From the NCBI RefSeq assembly GCF_003160695.1, contig NZ_QGDD01000002.1:124001-188000 (forward strand): a stretch of 64,000 bases of DNA, given 5' to 3'. Source of the DNA: Nocardioides silvaticus (lineage in GTDB: Bacteria > Actinomycetota > Actinomycetes > Propionibacteriales > Nocardioidaceae). The position numbers were made by a program, and so were the translations under genes. How positions within the stretch are numbered: the stretch's first letter is position 1; each line of letters opens with the position of its first letter. Under the pieces are notes generated by a model that saw nothing but the letters and a program-made list of their open reading frames with translations, had not been told where the DNA came from and did not search any database. Positions 54,303 through 63,952 of the stretch are shown here, piece after piece.

Positions 54303-55384
54303 CTTTCCCACCACTTCGCCCCGAGCTCGCGGGGATCGAGCCGTACGGCGCGCCGCAGCTGGACGTGCCGGTCCAGCTGAACGTCAACGAGAACCCCTAC
54401 GGCCCCTCCGAGGAGTGCGTCGCCGACATCGCCGCGTCCGCGGCCGAGGCTGCCCGGACCCTCAACCGCTACCCCGACCGCGAGCTGGTCGCGCTGCGCG
54501 CCGCGCTCGCGTCGTACCTCTCCGGTGACGTGGCGGGAGAGATCGCGCCGGAGCAGGTGTGGGCCGCCAACGGCTCCAACGAGGTCATGCTGCAGCTGCT
54601 GCAGGCCTTCGGCGGGCCGGGTCGCACCGCGCTGAGCTTCGCGCCGACGTACTCGATGTACCCGGAGTACGCCCGGGACACGATGACCGCGTGGGTCGCC
54701 GGTCGCCGTGAGGACGACTTCTCGCTCGACCTCGACCGGGCCCGTGCCCTCGTGGAGGACGTCAGGCCGCACGTCGTGCTGCTGCCGAGCCCCAACAACC
54801 CGACCGGGACCGCGCTGCCGCCCTCCGCCGTCGACGAGCTCTGCGGGGCCGTGGGCGACAGCGGGATCGTCGTCGTCGACGAGGCGTACGGCGAGTTCCG
54901 GCGGACCGGGGTCCCGAGCGCGCTGGAGCAGCTGCCCGCCCACCGCAACCTCGTGGTCACGCGCACGATGAGCAAGGCGTTCGCCGCGGCCGGCCTCCGC
55001 CTCGGCTACCTCGCCGCGGATCCTGCGATCTGTGACGCGATCCGTGTCGTGCGGCTGCCCTACCACCTCTCGGCGGTGACGCAGGCGACCGCGCTCGCGG
55101 CGCTCCGCCACGCAGCGGAGCTGCTCGGCAAGGTGGACGAGCTGCGCGCCGAGCGCGACCGCACCGTCGACTGGCTGCGCGACCAGGGCTTCGAGGCGGC
55201 CGACAGCGACGCGAATTTCGTGTTGTTCGGCCGGTTCGAGGACCGTCATGCTGTCTGGAAGGGGCTCCTCGACCGGGGGGTCCTGATCCGCGAGACAGGG
55301 CCGGACGGCTGGCTCCGGGTCAGCATCGGCACCGGGGACGAGATGATTGCCTTCCAGAAGGCACTGATGGAGGTCACGACATGA
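54299..55384 (+). CDS. hisC: Histidinol-phosphate aminotransferase
   Basis: A 361-residue fold type I PLP aminotransferase that makes histidinol phosphate. [70 protein letters not shown] and the PLP lysine in [17 protein letters not shown] are characteristic. The GTG start overlaps the hisD stop by four bases, and the stop overlaps hisB (ATGA). Confidence 0.96.
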   Translation: MTFPPLRPELAGIEPYGAPQLDVPVQLNVNENPYGPSEECVADIAASAAEAARTLNRYPDRELVALRAALASYLSGDVAGEIAPEQVWAANGSNEVMLQLLQAFGGPGRTALSFAPTYSMYPEYARDTMTAWVAGRREDDFSLDLDRARALVEDVRPHVVLLPSPNNPTGTALPPSAVDELCGAVGDSGIVVVDEAYGEFRRTGVPSALEQLPAHRNLVVTRTMSKAFAAAGLRLGYLAADPAICDAIRVVRLPYHLSAVTQATALAALRHAAELLGKVDELRAERDRTVDWLRDQGFEAADSDANFVLFGRFEDRHAVWKGLLDRGVLIRETGPDGWLRVSIGTGDEMIAFQKALMEVTT

Positions 55385-55989
55385 GCCGCACCGCACGCAT
55401 CGAGCGGCAGACGAGCGAGTCGAAGGTCGTCGTCGAGGTGGACCTCGACGGCACCGGCCGGCACGACGTCTCGACCGGCGTCGGGTTCTACGACCACATG
55501 CTCATCTCCTTCGCCCGCCACGCGCTGGTCGACCTGACGGTCCAGACCGAGGGCGACACTCACATCGATGCCCACCACACCGTCGAGGACACCGCGATCG
55601 TGCTCGGTCAGGCCCTGCGCGAGGCGCTCGGCGACAAGGCCGGCATCCGCCGCTTCGGCGACGCCACCGTGCCCCTCGACGAGGCGCTCGTGCAGGCGGT
55701 CGTCGACGTGTCCGGCCGGCCCTACTGTGTCCACACCGGCGAGCCCGAGGGCCAGCAGTACGTCCAGCTCGGAGGTACGACGCCCGCCTACCTCGGCTCG
55801 CTGACCCGGCACGTGTTCGAGACGATCGCGTTCCACGCGCACCTGGCACTGCACGTGCGGGTGCTCGCCGGTCGCGAGCCGCACCACATCGTGGAGACCC
55901 AGTTCAAGGCGTTCGCCCGGGCGTTCCGCGACGCGGTCGCGCACGACCCGCGGGAGACCGGCATCCCGTCCACGAAGGGTGCGCTGTAG
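55381..55989 (+). CDS. hisB: Imidazoleglycerol-phosphate dehydratase
   Basis: A 202-residue single-function dehydratase with a duplicated fold. The manganese motifs are [37 protein letters not shown], and the repeats [26 protein letters not shown]. Its length shows that it lacks a fused histidinol phosphatase domain. It starts with the ATGA overlap of hisC and ends 2 nt before hisH. Confidence 0.97.
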   Translation: MSRTARIERQTSESKVVVEVDLDGTGRHDVSTGVGFYDHMLISFARHALVDLTVQTEGDTHIDAHHTVEDTAIVLGQALREALGDKAGIRRFGDATVPLDEALVQAVVDVSGRPYCVHTGEPEGQQYVQLGGTTPAYLGSLTRHVFETIAFHAHLALHVRVLAGREPHHIVETQFKAFARAFRDAVAHDPRETGIPSTKGAL

Positions 55990-55991
55990 CC

Positions 55992-56645
55992 GTGTCCTCG
56001 CCTTCGGTGGTTGTCCTGGACTACGGCTCCGGCAACCTGCGCTCCGCCGTGCGCGCGGTCGAGCGAGCCGGCGCGGACGTGACGCTCACCTCCGACCTCG
56101 ACGCCGCGATGGAGGCCGACGGCCTCCTGGTGCCGGGCGTGGGCGCCTACGCCGCCTGCATGGAGGGACTGCGCGCGATCCGCGGTGAGCGGGTGATCGC
56201 GCGCCGGCTATCCGGCGGCCGCCCGGTCCTCGGGATCTGCGTCGGGATGCAGATCCTCTTCGAGCGCGGCATCGAGCACGGCGTGGAGACCGACGGCTGC
56301 GGCGAGTGGCCCGGCGTGGTGGAGCGGATCCAGGCGCCGATCGTCCCGCACATGGGCTGGAACACCGTTCACGTGCCCGAGGGGTCCCGGCTGTTCGCCG
56401 GCATCGAGGACGAGCGTTTCTACTTCGTGCACTCCTACGCCGTGCGGGACTGGACGCTCGTGACCAACGACCGCACCCCCGACGCCTACCAGCCGCGGGT
56501 GATCTGGGCCGAGCACGGTGGCGACCGGTTCGTGGCGGCCGTCGAGAACGGGCCGCTGTCGGCGACCCAGTTCCACCCCGAGAAGTCCGGGGACGCCGGC
56601 GCGCAGCTGCTGCGCAACTGGGTCGGCACGCTCGGCGCCGCCTGA
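55992..56645 (+). CDS. hisH: Imidazole glycerol phosphate synthase, glutaminase subunit
   Basis: A 217-residue class I glutamine amidotransferase that feeds ammonia to His[22 protein letters not shown] opens it, the nucleophile cysteine is in [12 protein letters not shown], and [18 protein letters not shown] holds the His-Glu pair. The GTG start follows hisB by 2 nt. Its partner hisF is not adjacent but lies 1.8 kb downstream, after an inserted gene and hisA. Confidence 0.97.
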   Translation: MSSPSVVVLDYGSGNLRSAVRAVERAGADVTLTSDLDAAMEADGLLVPGVGAYAACMEGLRAIRGERVIARRLSGGRPVLGICVGMQILFERGIEHGVETDGCGEWPGVVERIQAPIVPHMGWNTVHVPEGSRLFAGIEDERFYFVHSYAVRDWTLVTNDRTPDAYQPRVIWAEHGGDRFVAAVENGPLSATQFHPEKSGDAGAQLLRNWVGTLGAA

Positions 56646-56652
56646 CGGAACG

Positions 56653-56678
56653 GGCCGGCCCCAGCGAGGGGACCGGCC
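56653..56678. terminator. Bidirectional hairpin between hisH and the convergent gene
   Basis: GGCCGGCCCC (56653-56662) pairs with GGGG and CCGGCC (56668-56678), with a 5-nt loop and a bulged A. It lies 8 nt after the hisH stop and 26 nt before the stop of the minus-strand gene, so it should end transcription from both sides. Confidence 0.7.
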
Positions 56679-56703
56679 GTCAGCCGTCAGGATCGCGGTG
56701 AGC

Positions 56704-57573
56704 TCACCGCACGCGGAACGACGCGCTGCCCTTCGACCCCGTCGACGTCGCGGAGCCCTGGTAGGTGGCCTTCACGGTGTAGCTGCCCTTCTTGGAGACC
56801 TTCTTGAAGGTCGCCACCGCCTTCCCGCTCTTCAGCGCCACGGTGACCTTCTTGACCTGCCGGGCGCCGCGGAGCAGCTTGAACTCCACCTTGCCGGTCG
56901 GGCCGGCCGTCCCGGTGACGGTCGCGGTCGCCTTCGCCGTCTTCTTGTTCTTGGCGTACGACGCCTTGACCTTGGTCGTCGACGCCGCCTTCACCGCGAT
57001 CGTGTCGATCACGTTGCTTTCCCCGGCACCCGGCACGCAGGGGATGGCGAACGGAGTGCCGGCGGGAGCGCCGTCGAGGTCGAACAGGGTCATCGTGATG
57101 CTCTGCGCGCCGGCGGTGATCTCGTGGACCGTGCCCAGGTCGCCGGCGGGGAACGACGGCAGCGTCCCGGTGCCGGTGAGGACGGCCGGGCCGGTGTCCC
57201 CGATGTCGGACCGCGGGATGGTGAGCGTGGTCGGCGTCTCGACGCCGTCGACCAGGGTGACCGCCTCCACCGTGCCGGCGATCTCGTCGATGCTCAGGAC
57301 CCCGCGCATCAGTCCGGCCAGGTCCTCCGGCACGGTCATCACGGAGGTGATCGTCGGCGCCACGGACGAGCCCGGCGCCACGGTCGCGGGCGCGTCCGAC
57401 GACAGGTCGACGTCGAACGTCTTCGCGCCGACGATCGGCACCTCGCAGTCGAAGGCGATGGGCGCGGCCGACGCGGGTGCCGTGGCACCCAGCACTGCCG
57501 CGGTCCCGGCGGTGAGACCGAGGATGCTGCCGGCGGCGGTCGCGCGCAGGCTGAAGTGGTGACGCAAGGTCAT
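56704..57573 (-). CDS. Secreted protein with DUF6801-like and Ig-like domains
   Basis: A 289-residue exported protein on the strand opposite to the his genes. An N-terminal signal peptide ends near ATAPASAAP. The middle domain (about 35-190: FDCEVPIVGAKTFDVDLSSDAPATV, onward with two cysteines) resembles the actinobacterial DUF6801 domain, and the C-terminal 85 residues form a bacterial Ig-like repeat (TKVKASYAKNKKTAKATATVTGTAGPTGKVEFKLL). The ATG at 57573 has GGGAGGG upstream. No enzymatic motif is seen; cell-surface binding is a guess. It interrupts the histidine operon. Confidence 0.72.
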   Translation of the reverse strand: MTLRHHFSLRATAAGSILGLTAGTAAVLGATAPASAAPIAFDCEVPIVGAKTFDVDLSSDAPATVAPGSSVAPTITSVMTVPEDLAGLMRGVLSIDEIAGTVEAVTLVDGVETPTTLTIPRSDIGDTGPAVLTGTGTLPSFPAGDLGTVHEITAGAQSITMTLFDLDGAPAGTPFAIPCVPGAGESNVIDTIAVKAASTTKVKASYAKNKKTAKATATVTGTAGPTGKVEFKLLRGARQVKKVTVALKSGKAVATFKKVSKKGSYTVKATYQGSATSTGSKGSASFRVR

Positions 57574-57732
57574 GGGGTTTCCCTCCCTGTTCGGTTGTGA
57601 AGCGCGGTCCGTCACCCTCCCGTGGCGGACGCTGGGGCTACTTCACCACAATCCTGGAACAGGTTCTCGTCCGGCCTCCGGCGCGGCGTATCACCGGGCG
57701 CCCGGCCGCGTTCGGTCGGCCCGCGCATTCCC

Positions 57733-57738
57733 TAGGAT
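57733..57738 (+). promoter_or_regulatory. Leaderless -10 box of hisA
   Basis: TAGGAT lies 6 nt before the hisA GTG, so transcription may begin at the start codon. This gives hisA-hisF their own promoter, consistent with the insertion that separates them from hisH. Confidence 0.5.
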
Positions 57739-57744
57739 CCTGGG

Positions 57745-58485
57745 GTGAGCGACTACCTCGAACTCCTCCCCGCCGTCGACGTCAAGGGCGGCCAGGCCGT
57801 CCAGCTGGTCCAGGGTGTCGACGGGTCCGAGAAGCGGTTCGGCGACCCGGTCGAGGCCGCGCTGCGCTGGCAGGAGGCGGGGGCCGAGTGGATCCACCTG
57901 GTCGACCTCGACGCCGCGTTCGGCCACGGCACCAACCGGGAGCTCCAGGCGGAGATCGTGGGTCGGCTCGACATCCAGGTCGAGATGAGCGGCGGCATCC
58001 GCGACGACGAGTCGCTGGAGGCGGCGATGGCGACCGGCTGTCGCCGGGTCAACATCGGCACCGCCGCGCTGGAGCAGCCGGAGTGGTGCGCCCGGGCGAT
58101 CGCGACGTACGGCGACCGGGTGGCGGTCGGCCTCGACGTCCGCGGCCGCACCCTCGCCGCTCGCGGCTGGACGAAGGAGGGCGGCGACCTCTACGAGACG
58201 CTCGCCCGCCTCGACTCCGAGGGCTGCGCCCGCTACGTCGTCACCGACGTCAACAAGGACGGCATGCTGCAAGGACCCAACCTCCAGCTGCTGCGCGACG
58301 TGTGCGAGGCCACCGACCGTCCGGTCGTCGCCTCCGGCGGCGTGACGACGCTCGACGACGTCCGCGCGCTGATGGAGCTGGTGCCCGTGGGTGTCGAGGG
58401 CGCGATCGCCGGCACCGCGCTCTACACGGGGCAGTTCACCCTCGAGGAGGCCCTTGCGCTCACACTTCCCTCCGGACGCCGGTGA
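57745..58485 (+). CDS. hisA: ProFAR isomerase HisA, probably bifunctional PriA
   Basis: A 246-residue TIM-barrel isomerase for 5'ProFAR in histidine synthesis. [19 protein letters not shown] holds the first catalytic Asp, [20 protein letters not shown] and [12 protein letters not shown] follow, [18 protein letters not shown] holds the second Asp, and [14 protein letters not shown] binds phosphate. In many actinobacteria this protein, named PriA, also replaces TrpF; the sequence fits but the activity was not shown, and no trpF is present in the window. GTG start; TAGGAT lies 6 nt upstream. Confidence 0.93.
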   Translation: MSDYLELLPAVDVKGGQAVQLVQGVDGSEKRFGDPVEAALRWQEAGAEWIHLVDLDAAFGHGTNRELQAEIVGRLDIQVEMSGGIRDDESLEAAMATGCRRVNIGTAALEQPEWCARAIATYGDRVAVGLDVRGRTLAARGWTKEGGDLYETLARLDSEGCARYVVTDVNKDGMLQGPNLQLLRDVCEATDRPVVASGGVTTLDDVRALMELVPVGVEGAIAGTALYTGQFTLEEALALTLPSGRR

Positions 58486-58495
58486 GGCGCCGACG

Positions 58496-59272
58496 ATGAG
58501 CCTCGCCGTCCGCGTGATCCCGTGCCTCGACGTCGACGCCGGTCGCGTCGTCAAGGGCATCAACTTCAAGGAGCTGCGCGACGCCGGTGACCCGGTGGAG
58601 CTGGCGCGCACGTACGACGCCGAGGGCGCCGACGAGCTGACGTTCCTCGACATCTCCGCGTCGCACGAGGGGCGCGCGACGACGCTCGAGATGGTGTCCG
58701 CGACCGCGGAGCAGGTGTTCATCCCGCTCACCGTCGGCGGCGGGATCCGCAGCGTCGACGACGTCGACACCATGCTGCGCGCCGGTGCGGACAAGATCGC
58801 GGTCAACACCGCGGCGATCCACCGTCCCGAGCTGGTCGCCGAGATCGCGGACCGGTTCGGCAACCAGGTGCTGGTGCTCTCCGTCGACGCCCGCCGGGCC
58901 CCGGAGGGGGCCGAGCACAGCACCGACTCCGGGTTCGAGGTCACCACCCACGGCGGCCGGAAGTCGGCCGGCCTGGACGCGATCGCGTGGGCGGTCCGGG
59001 CCGCCGAGCTCGGCGCGGGGGAGATCCTGCTCAACGCCATGGACGCCGACGGCACCACCGCCGGCTTCGACCTGGAGCTGATCCGGGCCGTGCGCCGTGA
59101 GGTCAGCATCCCCGTCATCGCGTCCGGCGGTGCCGGCGCCCTGGAGCACTTCCCGCCCGCGGTCGAGGCCGGAGCGGACGCCGTGCTGGCCGCCACCGTT
59201 TTCCACTTCGGCACGCTGCGGATCTCCGAGGTGAAGCAGACGCTGGGTGAGGCGGGCTGCCCGGTTCGCTGA
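58496..59272 (+). CDS. hisF: Imidazole glycerol phosphate synthase, cyclase subunit
   Basis: A 258-residue TIM barrel that uses ammonia from HisH to form imidazole glycerol phosphate. [19 protein letters not shown] holds the catalytic Asp of the first half, [30 protein letters not shown] follows, [17 protein letters not shown] holds the second catalytic Asp, and [11 protein letters not shown] binds phosphate. Its ATG is 11 nt after hisA. Residues in front of the core are normal. Confidence 0.97.
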   Translation: MSLAVRVIPCLDVDAGRVVKGINFKELRDAGDPVELARTYDAEGADELTFLDISASHEGRATTLEMVSATAEQVFIPLTVGGGIRSVDDVDTMLRAGADKIAVNTAAIHRPELVAEIADRFGNQVLVLSVDARRAPEGAEHSTDSGFEVTTHGGRKSAGLDAIAWAVRAAELGAGEILLNAMDADGTTAGFDLELIRAVRREVSIPVIASGGAGALEHFPPAVEAGADAVLAATVFHFGTLRISEVKQTLGEAGCPVR

Positions 59273-59335
59273 GGGCACTTATGAAAAGTGCCGTCCCGGG
59301 GAACTGGTGAGGCGACTTCTCGAAGGAGCGCCCAC

Positions 59336-60736
59336 ATGACCGACACCGTCCCTGACTCCCGCGCCGCGGAGGCTTCCGACGACAAGGGCCTGACCCGCAG
59401 CATCACCGGGCGACTGCTCTTCTTCTACGTGCTCGGGGACGTGCTCGGCTCCGGCATCTACGTCCTCATCGGCGCGGTGGCGGGCGAGGTCGGCGGCGCC
59501 TTCTGGATCGCGTTCGCCGCCGGTGTGTCCGTCGCGGCCATCACCGGGCTCGCCTATGCCGAGCTCGCCACCAAGTACCCGCGTGCGGCCGGTGCCGCGC
59601 TCTACGTGCACCGGGCGTTCGGCAACCGTGCACTCGCGTTCCTCGTCACGGTGTGCTTCCTCTCGGCGAGCTTCGCCGCCGCCGGCTCGTTGTCGGTCGG
59701 TTTCGCGGCGTACTTCTCCGAGCTCTGGGACCTTCCCAGCACGCTCCTGGTGGCCCTGCTGTTCCTGCTGCTGCTGACGATCATCAACTTCATCGGGATC
59801 ACCGAGTCGGTCGTCGTCAACATGGTGATGACCTTCGTCGAGGTCGCCGGACTGGTGATCGTCGTCCTCATCGGCGTCTGGTACGTCGCCAAGAACGGCG
59901 CCGACTTCGGCCGGCTGGTCGAGTTCGAGACCACCAGCTTCCCGATCTTCGCGATCATCGCCGGTGTGGCGCTCGCGTTCTTCGCGATGACCGGCTTCGA
60001 GAACGTCGCCAACGTCGCCGAGGAGACCGTGGACCCGCACCGTGCGTTCCCGCGCGCCCTCATCGGCGGCATGATCGCGGCCGGCGTGATCTACGTGCTG
60101 GTCGCGATCTCGGCGTCCCTGGTGGTGGGGAGCGGCAAGCTCGGGTCCTCCGACGCCGCCCTGCTCGAAGTGGTCAAGGCCGACGTCATCCCGGTCCCGC
60201 TCGGGCTCATGACGACGCTGTTCACGGTCATCGCCTGCATCGCCATCACCAACACGACGCTGGTCGCGGTCGTCACCCAGCCGCGCATCCTCTACGGCAT
60301 GGCCAACGAGGACGTCGTGCCCGGCGTCTTCGCGAAGCTCCACCCGTCCCGGCGCAGCCCGTGGGTGGGCCTGGTCTTCTCGGCGGTGGTCGTCGCCACC
60401 CTGCTGGTCGTCGGGACCCTTGTGGTCGAGCTCGGCGGCGGCCTCGACCTGGTGACCCGGCTGGCGACCGTCACCGTGGTGCTGCTCCTGCTCATCTACT
60501 TCCTCGTCATCGCAGCAGCGCTGAAGCTGACCGGTGACGACGAGTCCGACCGCACCTTCCACGCCCCGCGAGTCCTGCTGGGCATCGGGCTGGTCGGCAA
60601 CCTCCTGCTCCTCGGCTATGTCGTCGTGGACGACCCGACGTCGGTGGTGTGGTGCGCCGGATTGGTGGCGATCGGCGGCGTGCTGTTCGTGGTCGAGCGG
60701 GTGCGCAGCCGGAGCGCGCAGCCCGCGGCAGACTGA
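59336..60736 (+). CDS. APC-family amino acid permease (paralogue of 1948-3429)
   Basis: A 466-residue transporter of about 12 helices. The first helix reads LLFFYVLGDVLGSGIYVLIGAVAGEVGG, with the GSGIY binding loop, followed by ELATKYPRAAGAALYVHRAFG. Both stretches align closely with the permease at 1948-3429, so the two are paralogues. An AAGGAG site lies 8 nt before the ATG. The substrate is unknown. It starts 64 nt after hisF and is followed after 4 nt by an SCO6745-family gene. Confidence 0.9.
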   Translation: MTDTVPDSRAAEASDDKGLTRSITGRLLFFYVLGDVLGSGIYVLIGAVAGEVGGAFWIAFAAGVSVAAITGLAYAELATKYPRAAGAALYVHRAFGNRALAFLVTVCFLSASFAAAGSLSVGFAAYFSELWDLPSTLLVALLFLLLLTIINFIGITESVVVNMVMTFVEVAGLVIVVLIGVWYVAKNGADFGRLVEFETTSFPIFAIIAGVALAFFAMTGFENVANVAEETVDPHRAFPRALIGGMIAAGVIYVLVAISASLVVGSGKLGSSDAALLEVVKADVIPVPLGLMTTLFTVIACIAITNTTLVAVVTQPRILYGMANEDVVPGVFAKLHPSRRSPWVGLVFSAVVVATLLVVGTLVVELGGGLDLVTRLATVTVVLLLLIYFLVIAAALKLTGDDESDRTFHAPRVLLGIGLVGNLLLLGYVVVDDPTSVVWCAGLVAIGGVLFVVERVRSRSAQPAAD

Positions 60737-60740
60737 CCCC

Positions 60741-61613
60741 GTGCCCCGAACCACTCCGACGCAGGCCCGCCGGCTCTGGACGCTGCTCGAGCCCGTCCAC
60801 GCCGTCACCTACTTCTCACCCGAGCCGCTCTCCGAGCTCAAGGCGGCGGGCTACCGCGGTTTCTGGATGGGCTACTTCGCCGGCCGGGCGGCGCCACTCG
60901 GTCCGGTGAACGCCGAGGTCGTCCGGGCGGCCTTCTACAACTTCGCGCCCGACCACGTCGCCCGGGCCCTGCCCGACGCCTGGGCGTTCGCCCCGCCGCA
61001 GTCGGCTCTCGACGCGCGGCGCACCGGCTCCGCCGCCGCGCTGCGCCGCCAGCTCGGCGTGATCGGCGACGACCCCACGGTCGCGCTGGCCGCCGACCTG
61101 GCCGCCAAGGCCGCCCGGAGCGCGCCCCTCGACGGCCGGGTGCTGTTCGCGGCCAACCGGTCGCTGCCCGAGCCCGACGACCCGGTCGAGCGGCTGTGGC
61201 ACGCCGCGACGCTGCTCCGTGAGCACCGCGGCGACGGTCACGTCGCCGCGCTCGTCACGGCCGGGGTCGGCGGGCGTGAGTCCCACGTGCTGCACGCCCT
61301 CGCGGCCGGCACCGGCCGCGACGTCTACGAGCTCGCCCGCACGATGCAGGAGGTCGAGTGGACCGCGCTGCTCGACGGGCTTCGCGACCGCGGCCTCGTC
61401 GACGGGCCGGGAGGGCTCACCGATGCCGGCCGCGAGCTCAAGGACCGGGTCGAGCAGCTGACCGACGAGCTCGCGGCCCCGGCGTACGACGTGCTCGGCG
61501 GCGAGGAGGTCGACGCCCTCGTCGACGCGCTGCGCCCGATCACCCGGGCCGTCATCGCCGCGGGGGACATCCCCTCGAGGTCCCCGATGGGCCTCGACCT
61601 CGACCAGGTGTAG
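60741..61613 (+). CDS. SCO6745-family protein
   Basis: A 290-residue actinobacterial protein of the SCO6745 family. Signature-like stretches are LLEPVHAVTYFSPEPLSELKAAGYRGFWMGYFAGRAAPLG, VVRAAFYNFAPDHVARALPDAWAFA, and the C-terminal EVEWTALLDGLRDRGLVDGPGGLTDAGRELKDRVEQLTD, which looks like a winged helix. The family function is unknown; a DNA- or ligand-binding role is possible. The GTG start is 4 nt after the permease stop. Confidence 0.85.
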   Translation: MPRTTPTQARRLWTLLEPVHAVTYFSPEPLSELKAAGYRGFWMGYFAGRAAPLGPVNAEVVRAAFYNFAPDHVARALPDAWAFAPPQSALDARRTGSAAALRRQLGVIGDDPTVALAADLAAKAARSAPLDGRVLFAANRSLPEPDDPVERLWHAATLLREHRGDGHVAALVTAGVGGRESHVLHALAAGTGRDVYELARTMQEVEWTALLDGLRDRGLVDGPGGLTDAGRELKDRVEQLTDELAAPAYDVLGGEEVDALVDALRPITRAVIAAGDIPSRSPMGLDLDQV

Positions 61614-61654
61614 GGACTGCCGAGACGGCTCGGGCGGAAACGTAGAGTCGAGGA

Positions 61655-62695
61655 ATGGATCTGCTCTCGCCCCGCAAGGCCCGCCCCGGCGACAGGATCG
61701 CGGTCCTCTCGCCGTCGTTCGCGGGACCCGAGGTGGCGCCGGCGGTGCACGAGCAGGGGCTCGCGCGGCTGGAGCAGGTCACCGGCCTGGTCCCGGTCGA
61801 GTTCCCGACGACGCGGAAGCAGGGAACACCGGAGGAGCGGGCCGCCGACCTCAACGCGGCGTTCGCCGACCCCGACATCCGCGCCGTGATCGCGACGCTC
61901 GGCGGCGAGGACCAGATCACCGTCATCCCGCACCTCGACCCAGAACCCGTCCGGGCCGACCCCAAGCCGTTCCTCGGCTACAGCGACAACACCAACCTCG
62001 CGAGCTGGCTGTGGACCAACGGTGTCGCGTCGTTCTACGGCGGATCGACCCAGGTCCACCTCGGCCCCGGACCGGGCGTCGACCCCGTCCACCAGCAGTC
62101 GCTGCGCGCGGCACTGCTGACCGGGGAGCGGCTCGAGATCACCGAGCCGGGGGAGTCCGAGGACTTCGGGCTCGACTGGCAGGATCCGCGGGCGCTGCGC
62201 GAGAACGGCGATCGCGAGCCGACCGAGCCCTGGAGCTGGGCGGGGCCGGCGCGATCGGTCACCGGCCGCACCTGGGGCGGATGCATCGAGGTGCTCCAGT
62301 GGATCCTCACCGCCGGGCGGTTCCCGGCCGATCCGCAGGTGCTCGAAGGCGGGGTCCTGCTGCTCGAGACGTCGGAGGAGGTGATCCCGGCGCGGGAGTT
62401 CGGCTGGATCCTGCGCTCGCTCGGCGAACGCGGCCTGCTCGCCGCCGTCGACGCCGTCGTGGTCGGCCGCCCGCCGGCGTCGAGCCGAGAGCGACGCTCG
62501 TCGGTCGAGGAGCGCCGGACCCACCGGGCGGAGCAGCGGGACACTGCGGTCCAGGCGCTACGGCACTACAACCCGGACGCGGTGGTCGTCGTCGGGCCAC
62601 CGTTCGGCCACACCCGGCCGCAGTGGATCGTCCCGTACGGCGGGTCGATGACCGTCGACGGAACCGATCAGCGGCTCTACGCCGACTACGCCTAG
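61655..62695 (+). CDS. S66-family LD-carboxypeptidase (MccF-like)
   Basis: A 346-residue S66 serine peptidase. RPGDRIAVLSPSFAGPEVAPAV opens it, the nucleophile Ser is in KPFLGYSDNTNLASWL, the Glu in WGGCIEVLQWIL, and the His in PPFGHTRPQWIVPYGG. Family members cleave L,D-linkages in muropeptides or, in the MccF subgroup, detoxify microcin C-type antibiotics; this longer relative is closer to MccF. No signal peptide is seen, so it is cytosolic. TAGAGT lies 6 nt before the ATG and GAGGA overlaps. Confidence 0.88.
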   Translation: MDLLSPRKARPGDRIAVLSPSFAGPEVAPAVHEQGLARLEQVTGLVPVEFPTTRKQGTPEERAADLNAAFADPDIRAVIATLGGEDQITVIPHLDPEPVRADPKPFLGYSDNTNLASWLWTNGVASFYGGSTQVHLGPGPGVDPVHQQSLRAALLTGERLEITEPGESEDFGLDWQDPRALRENGDREPTEPWSWAGPARSVTGRTWGGCIEVLQWILTAGRFPADPQVLEGGVLLLETSEEVIPAREFGWILRSLGERGLLAAVDAVVVGRPPASSRERRSSVEERRTHRAEQRDTAVQALRHYNPDAVVVVGPPFGHTRPQWIVPYGGSMTVDGTDQRLYADYA

Positions 62696-62707
62696 CGGGC
62701 CGGCGGG

Positions 62708-63145
62708 TCAGCCGGCCGCCCGTCGTACGAGCTCGGCGATCTGCTCCTCGGCTGCGGCGTCGAGCGGTCCGGTGATCGCGAACGACGTCGGCCACATCAC
62801 GCCCTGGTCGAGGTGGGAGGCCTCCTCGAATCCCAGGGTGTTGTAGCGGGTGCCGTACTTGGCGGCGGAGTGGAAGAACACGACCACCTTGCCGTCGGCG
62901 TTGGTCCACGCCGGCTGGCCGTACCACGTCTTCGGGCGGAGGTCGGGAGCTTCCTCGGTGACGATGAGGTGGATCCGTTCGGCGACGACGCGCTGGTCGT
63001 CCGGCATCGCCGCGATGCTCTTGAGGAGGTCGTCGAGCGCCGCCGCGGCCTTCTTGCCGCCCTTCTCCGCGCGCAGCTCCGCGGCGCGCTCCTTCATGGC
63101 AGCGCGCTCGACGTCGCTGAACCCGCCCGACCCGTTCTTCGTCAT
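62708..63145 (-). CDS. DUF1801-family protein
   Basis: A 145-residue cytosolic protein of the DUF1801 (YdhG/frataxin-like fold) family. The core APDLRPKTWYGQPAWTNADGKVVVFFHSAAKYGTRYNTLGFEEAS matches, and the N-terminal third is a Lys/Glu-rich helix. The function is unproven. The ATG has a GAGAGGAC site upstream. It converges on the S66 peptidase gene with 12 nt between stops. Confidence 0.85.
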   Translation of the reverse strand: MTKNGSGGFSDVERAAMKERAAELRAEKGGKKAAAALDDLLKSIAAMPDDQRVVAERIHLIVTEEAPDLRPKTWYGQPAWTNADGKVVVFFHSAAKYGTRYNTLGFEEASHLDQGVMWPTSFAITGPLDAAAEEQIAELVRRAAG

Positions 63146-63322
63146 CTGCAGTCCTCTCGTCGTGGCTTCGACCCGACCCTAGGAGCGCGTGGGCGCGGCT
63201 CGCTTCTCGATTCCTGATCGATGGCGACGGCGCCCGGCGACGTCAGGGCGAGCTGCGGCCGGGGTCGTCGAAGGTGATCTCGATCGTCGAGGACATCGCC
63301 GTGCCGGGGTCGGTGTCGCCGC

Positions 63323-63952
63323 TCAGATCCCGAGCCGCGCCTCGCGCAGCTGCGCGACGCTGTCGTCCGGACCTTCGAAGGTGAGGCCGCGCGTCTCCTG
63401 ACGGCCGTAGACGAAGAGCAGCAGCTCCTGCGGCTCGCCGGTCACGGTGACGGGGGCGGACCCGGCGCGCAGCGTCGAGGTGTCGCCGGTGTCGGAGCGG
63501 CGCGCGACGACCGGGACCCCGGCGGGCCGAACCAGGCCCTTCCCGGAGACGCGGACGACCCGCCAGAGCGCGTCCTGCTCCCCGGACGTGAGGGTGCGCG
63601 GCTCCCAGCCGGGGACGGCCCGGCGGACGTCCTCGTGGTGCACGAAGTACTCCGCGGTGTTGAGGGCCTGGTCGACCGCCTTCAGCGCTCCCATCGGGTT
63701 GCGGGCCTTCCGGACCTTCTCGACCAGCTCCTCGAACGTCTTCTTCTCGGCCGTGCGCGCGGTCGCGCGTTCGGTGACGCCTGCCAGCGCAGGCACGACG
63801 ACGCCCGCCGAGAGCGGGCTGTTCTCGCGGAGCACCAGGTGGGCCATCAGGTCGCGGACCGTCCAGTCCCCGCACAGCGTGGGAGCATCCGGACCTGCCT
63901 CGACGGCGAGGTCGCAGAGGCGGGCACGCTCGGCACGGGCGAAGGACGTCAT
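63323..63952 (-). CDS. TIGR03085-family metal-binding (DinB/MDMPI-like) protein
   Basis: A 209-residue protein of the DinB-like mycothiol-dependent maleylpyruvate isomerase fold, TIGR03085 subfamily. ARAERARLCDLAVEAGPDAPTLCGDWTVRDLMAHLVLRE opens the four-helix bundle with a conserved CxGW and His, and NTAEYFVHHEDVRRAVPGWEPR gives the other metal-ligand histidines. The C-terminal ~80 residues form a beta-rich add-on. The enzymatic substrate is unknown; many members act in mycothiol-linked detoxification. Confidence 0.85.
   Translation of the reverse strand: MTSFARAERARLCDLAVEAGPDAPTLCGDWTVRDLMAHLVLRENSPLSAGVVVPALAGVTERATARTAEKKTFEELVEKVRKARNPMGALKAVDQALNTAEYFVHHEDVRRAVPGWEPRTLTSGEQDALWRVVRVSGKGLVRPAGVPVVARRSDTGDTSTLRAGSAPVTVTGEPQELLLFVYGRQETRGLTFEGPDDSVAQLREARLGI

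Noticed and set aside
63243..63296. 17-residue minus-strand peptide (MSSTIEITFDD-) resembling the start of a VOC-family protein
   Set aside because: It stops after 17 codons, has no ribosome site and nothing VOC-like follows, so it is not called a pseudogene.
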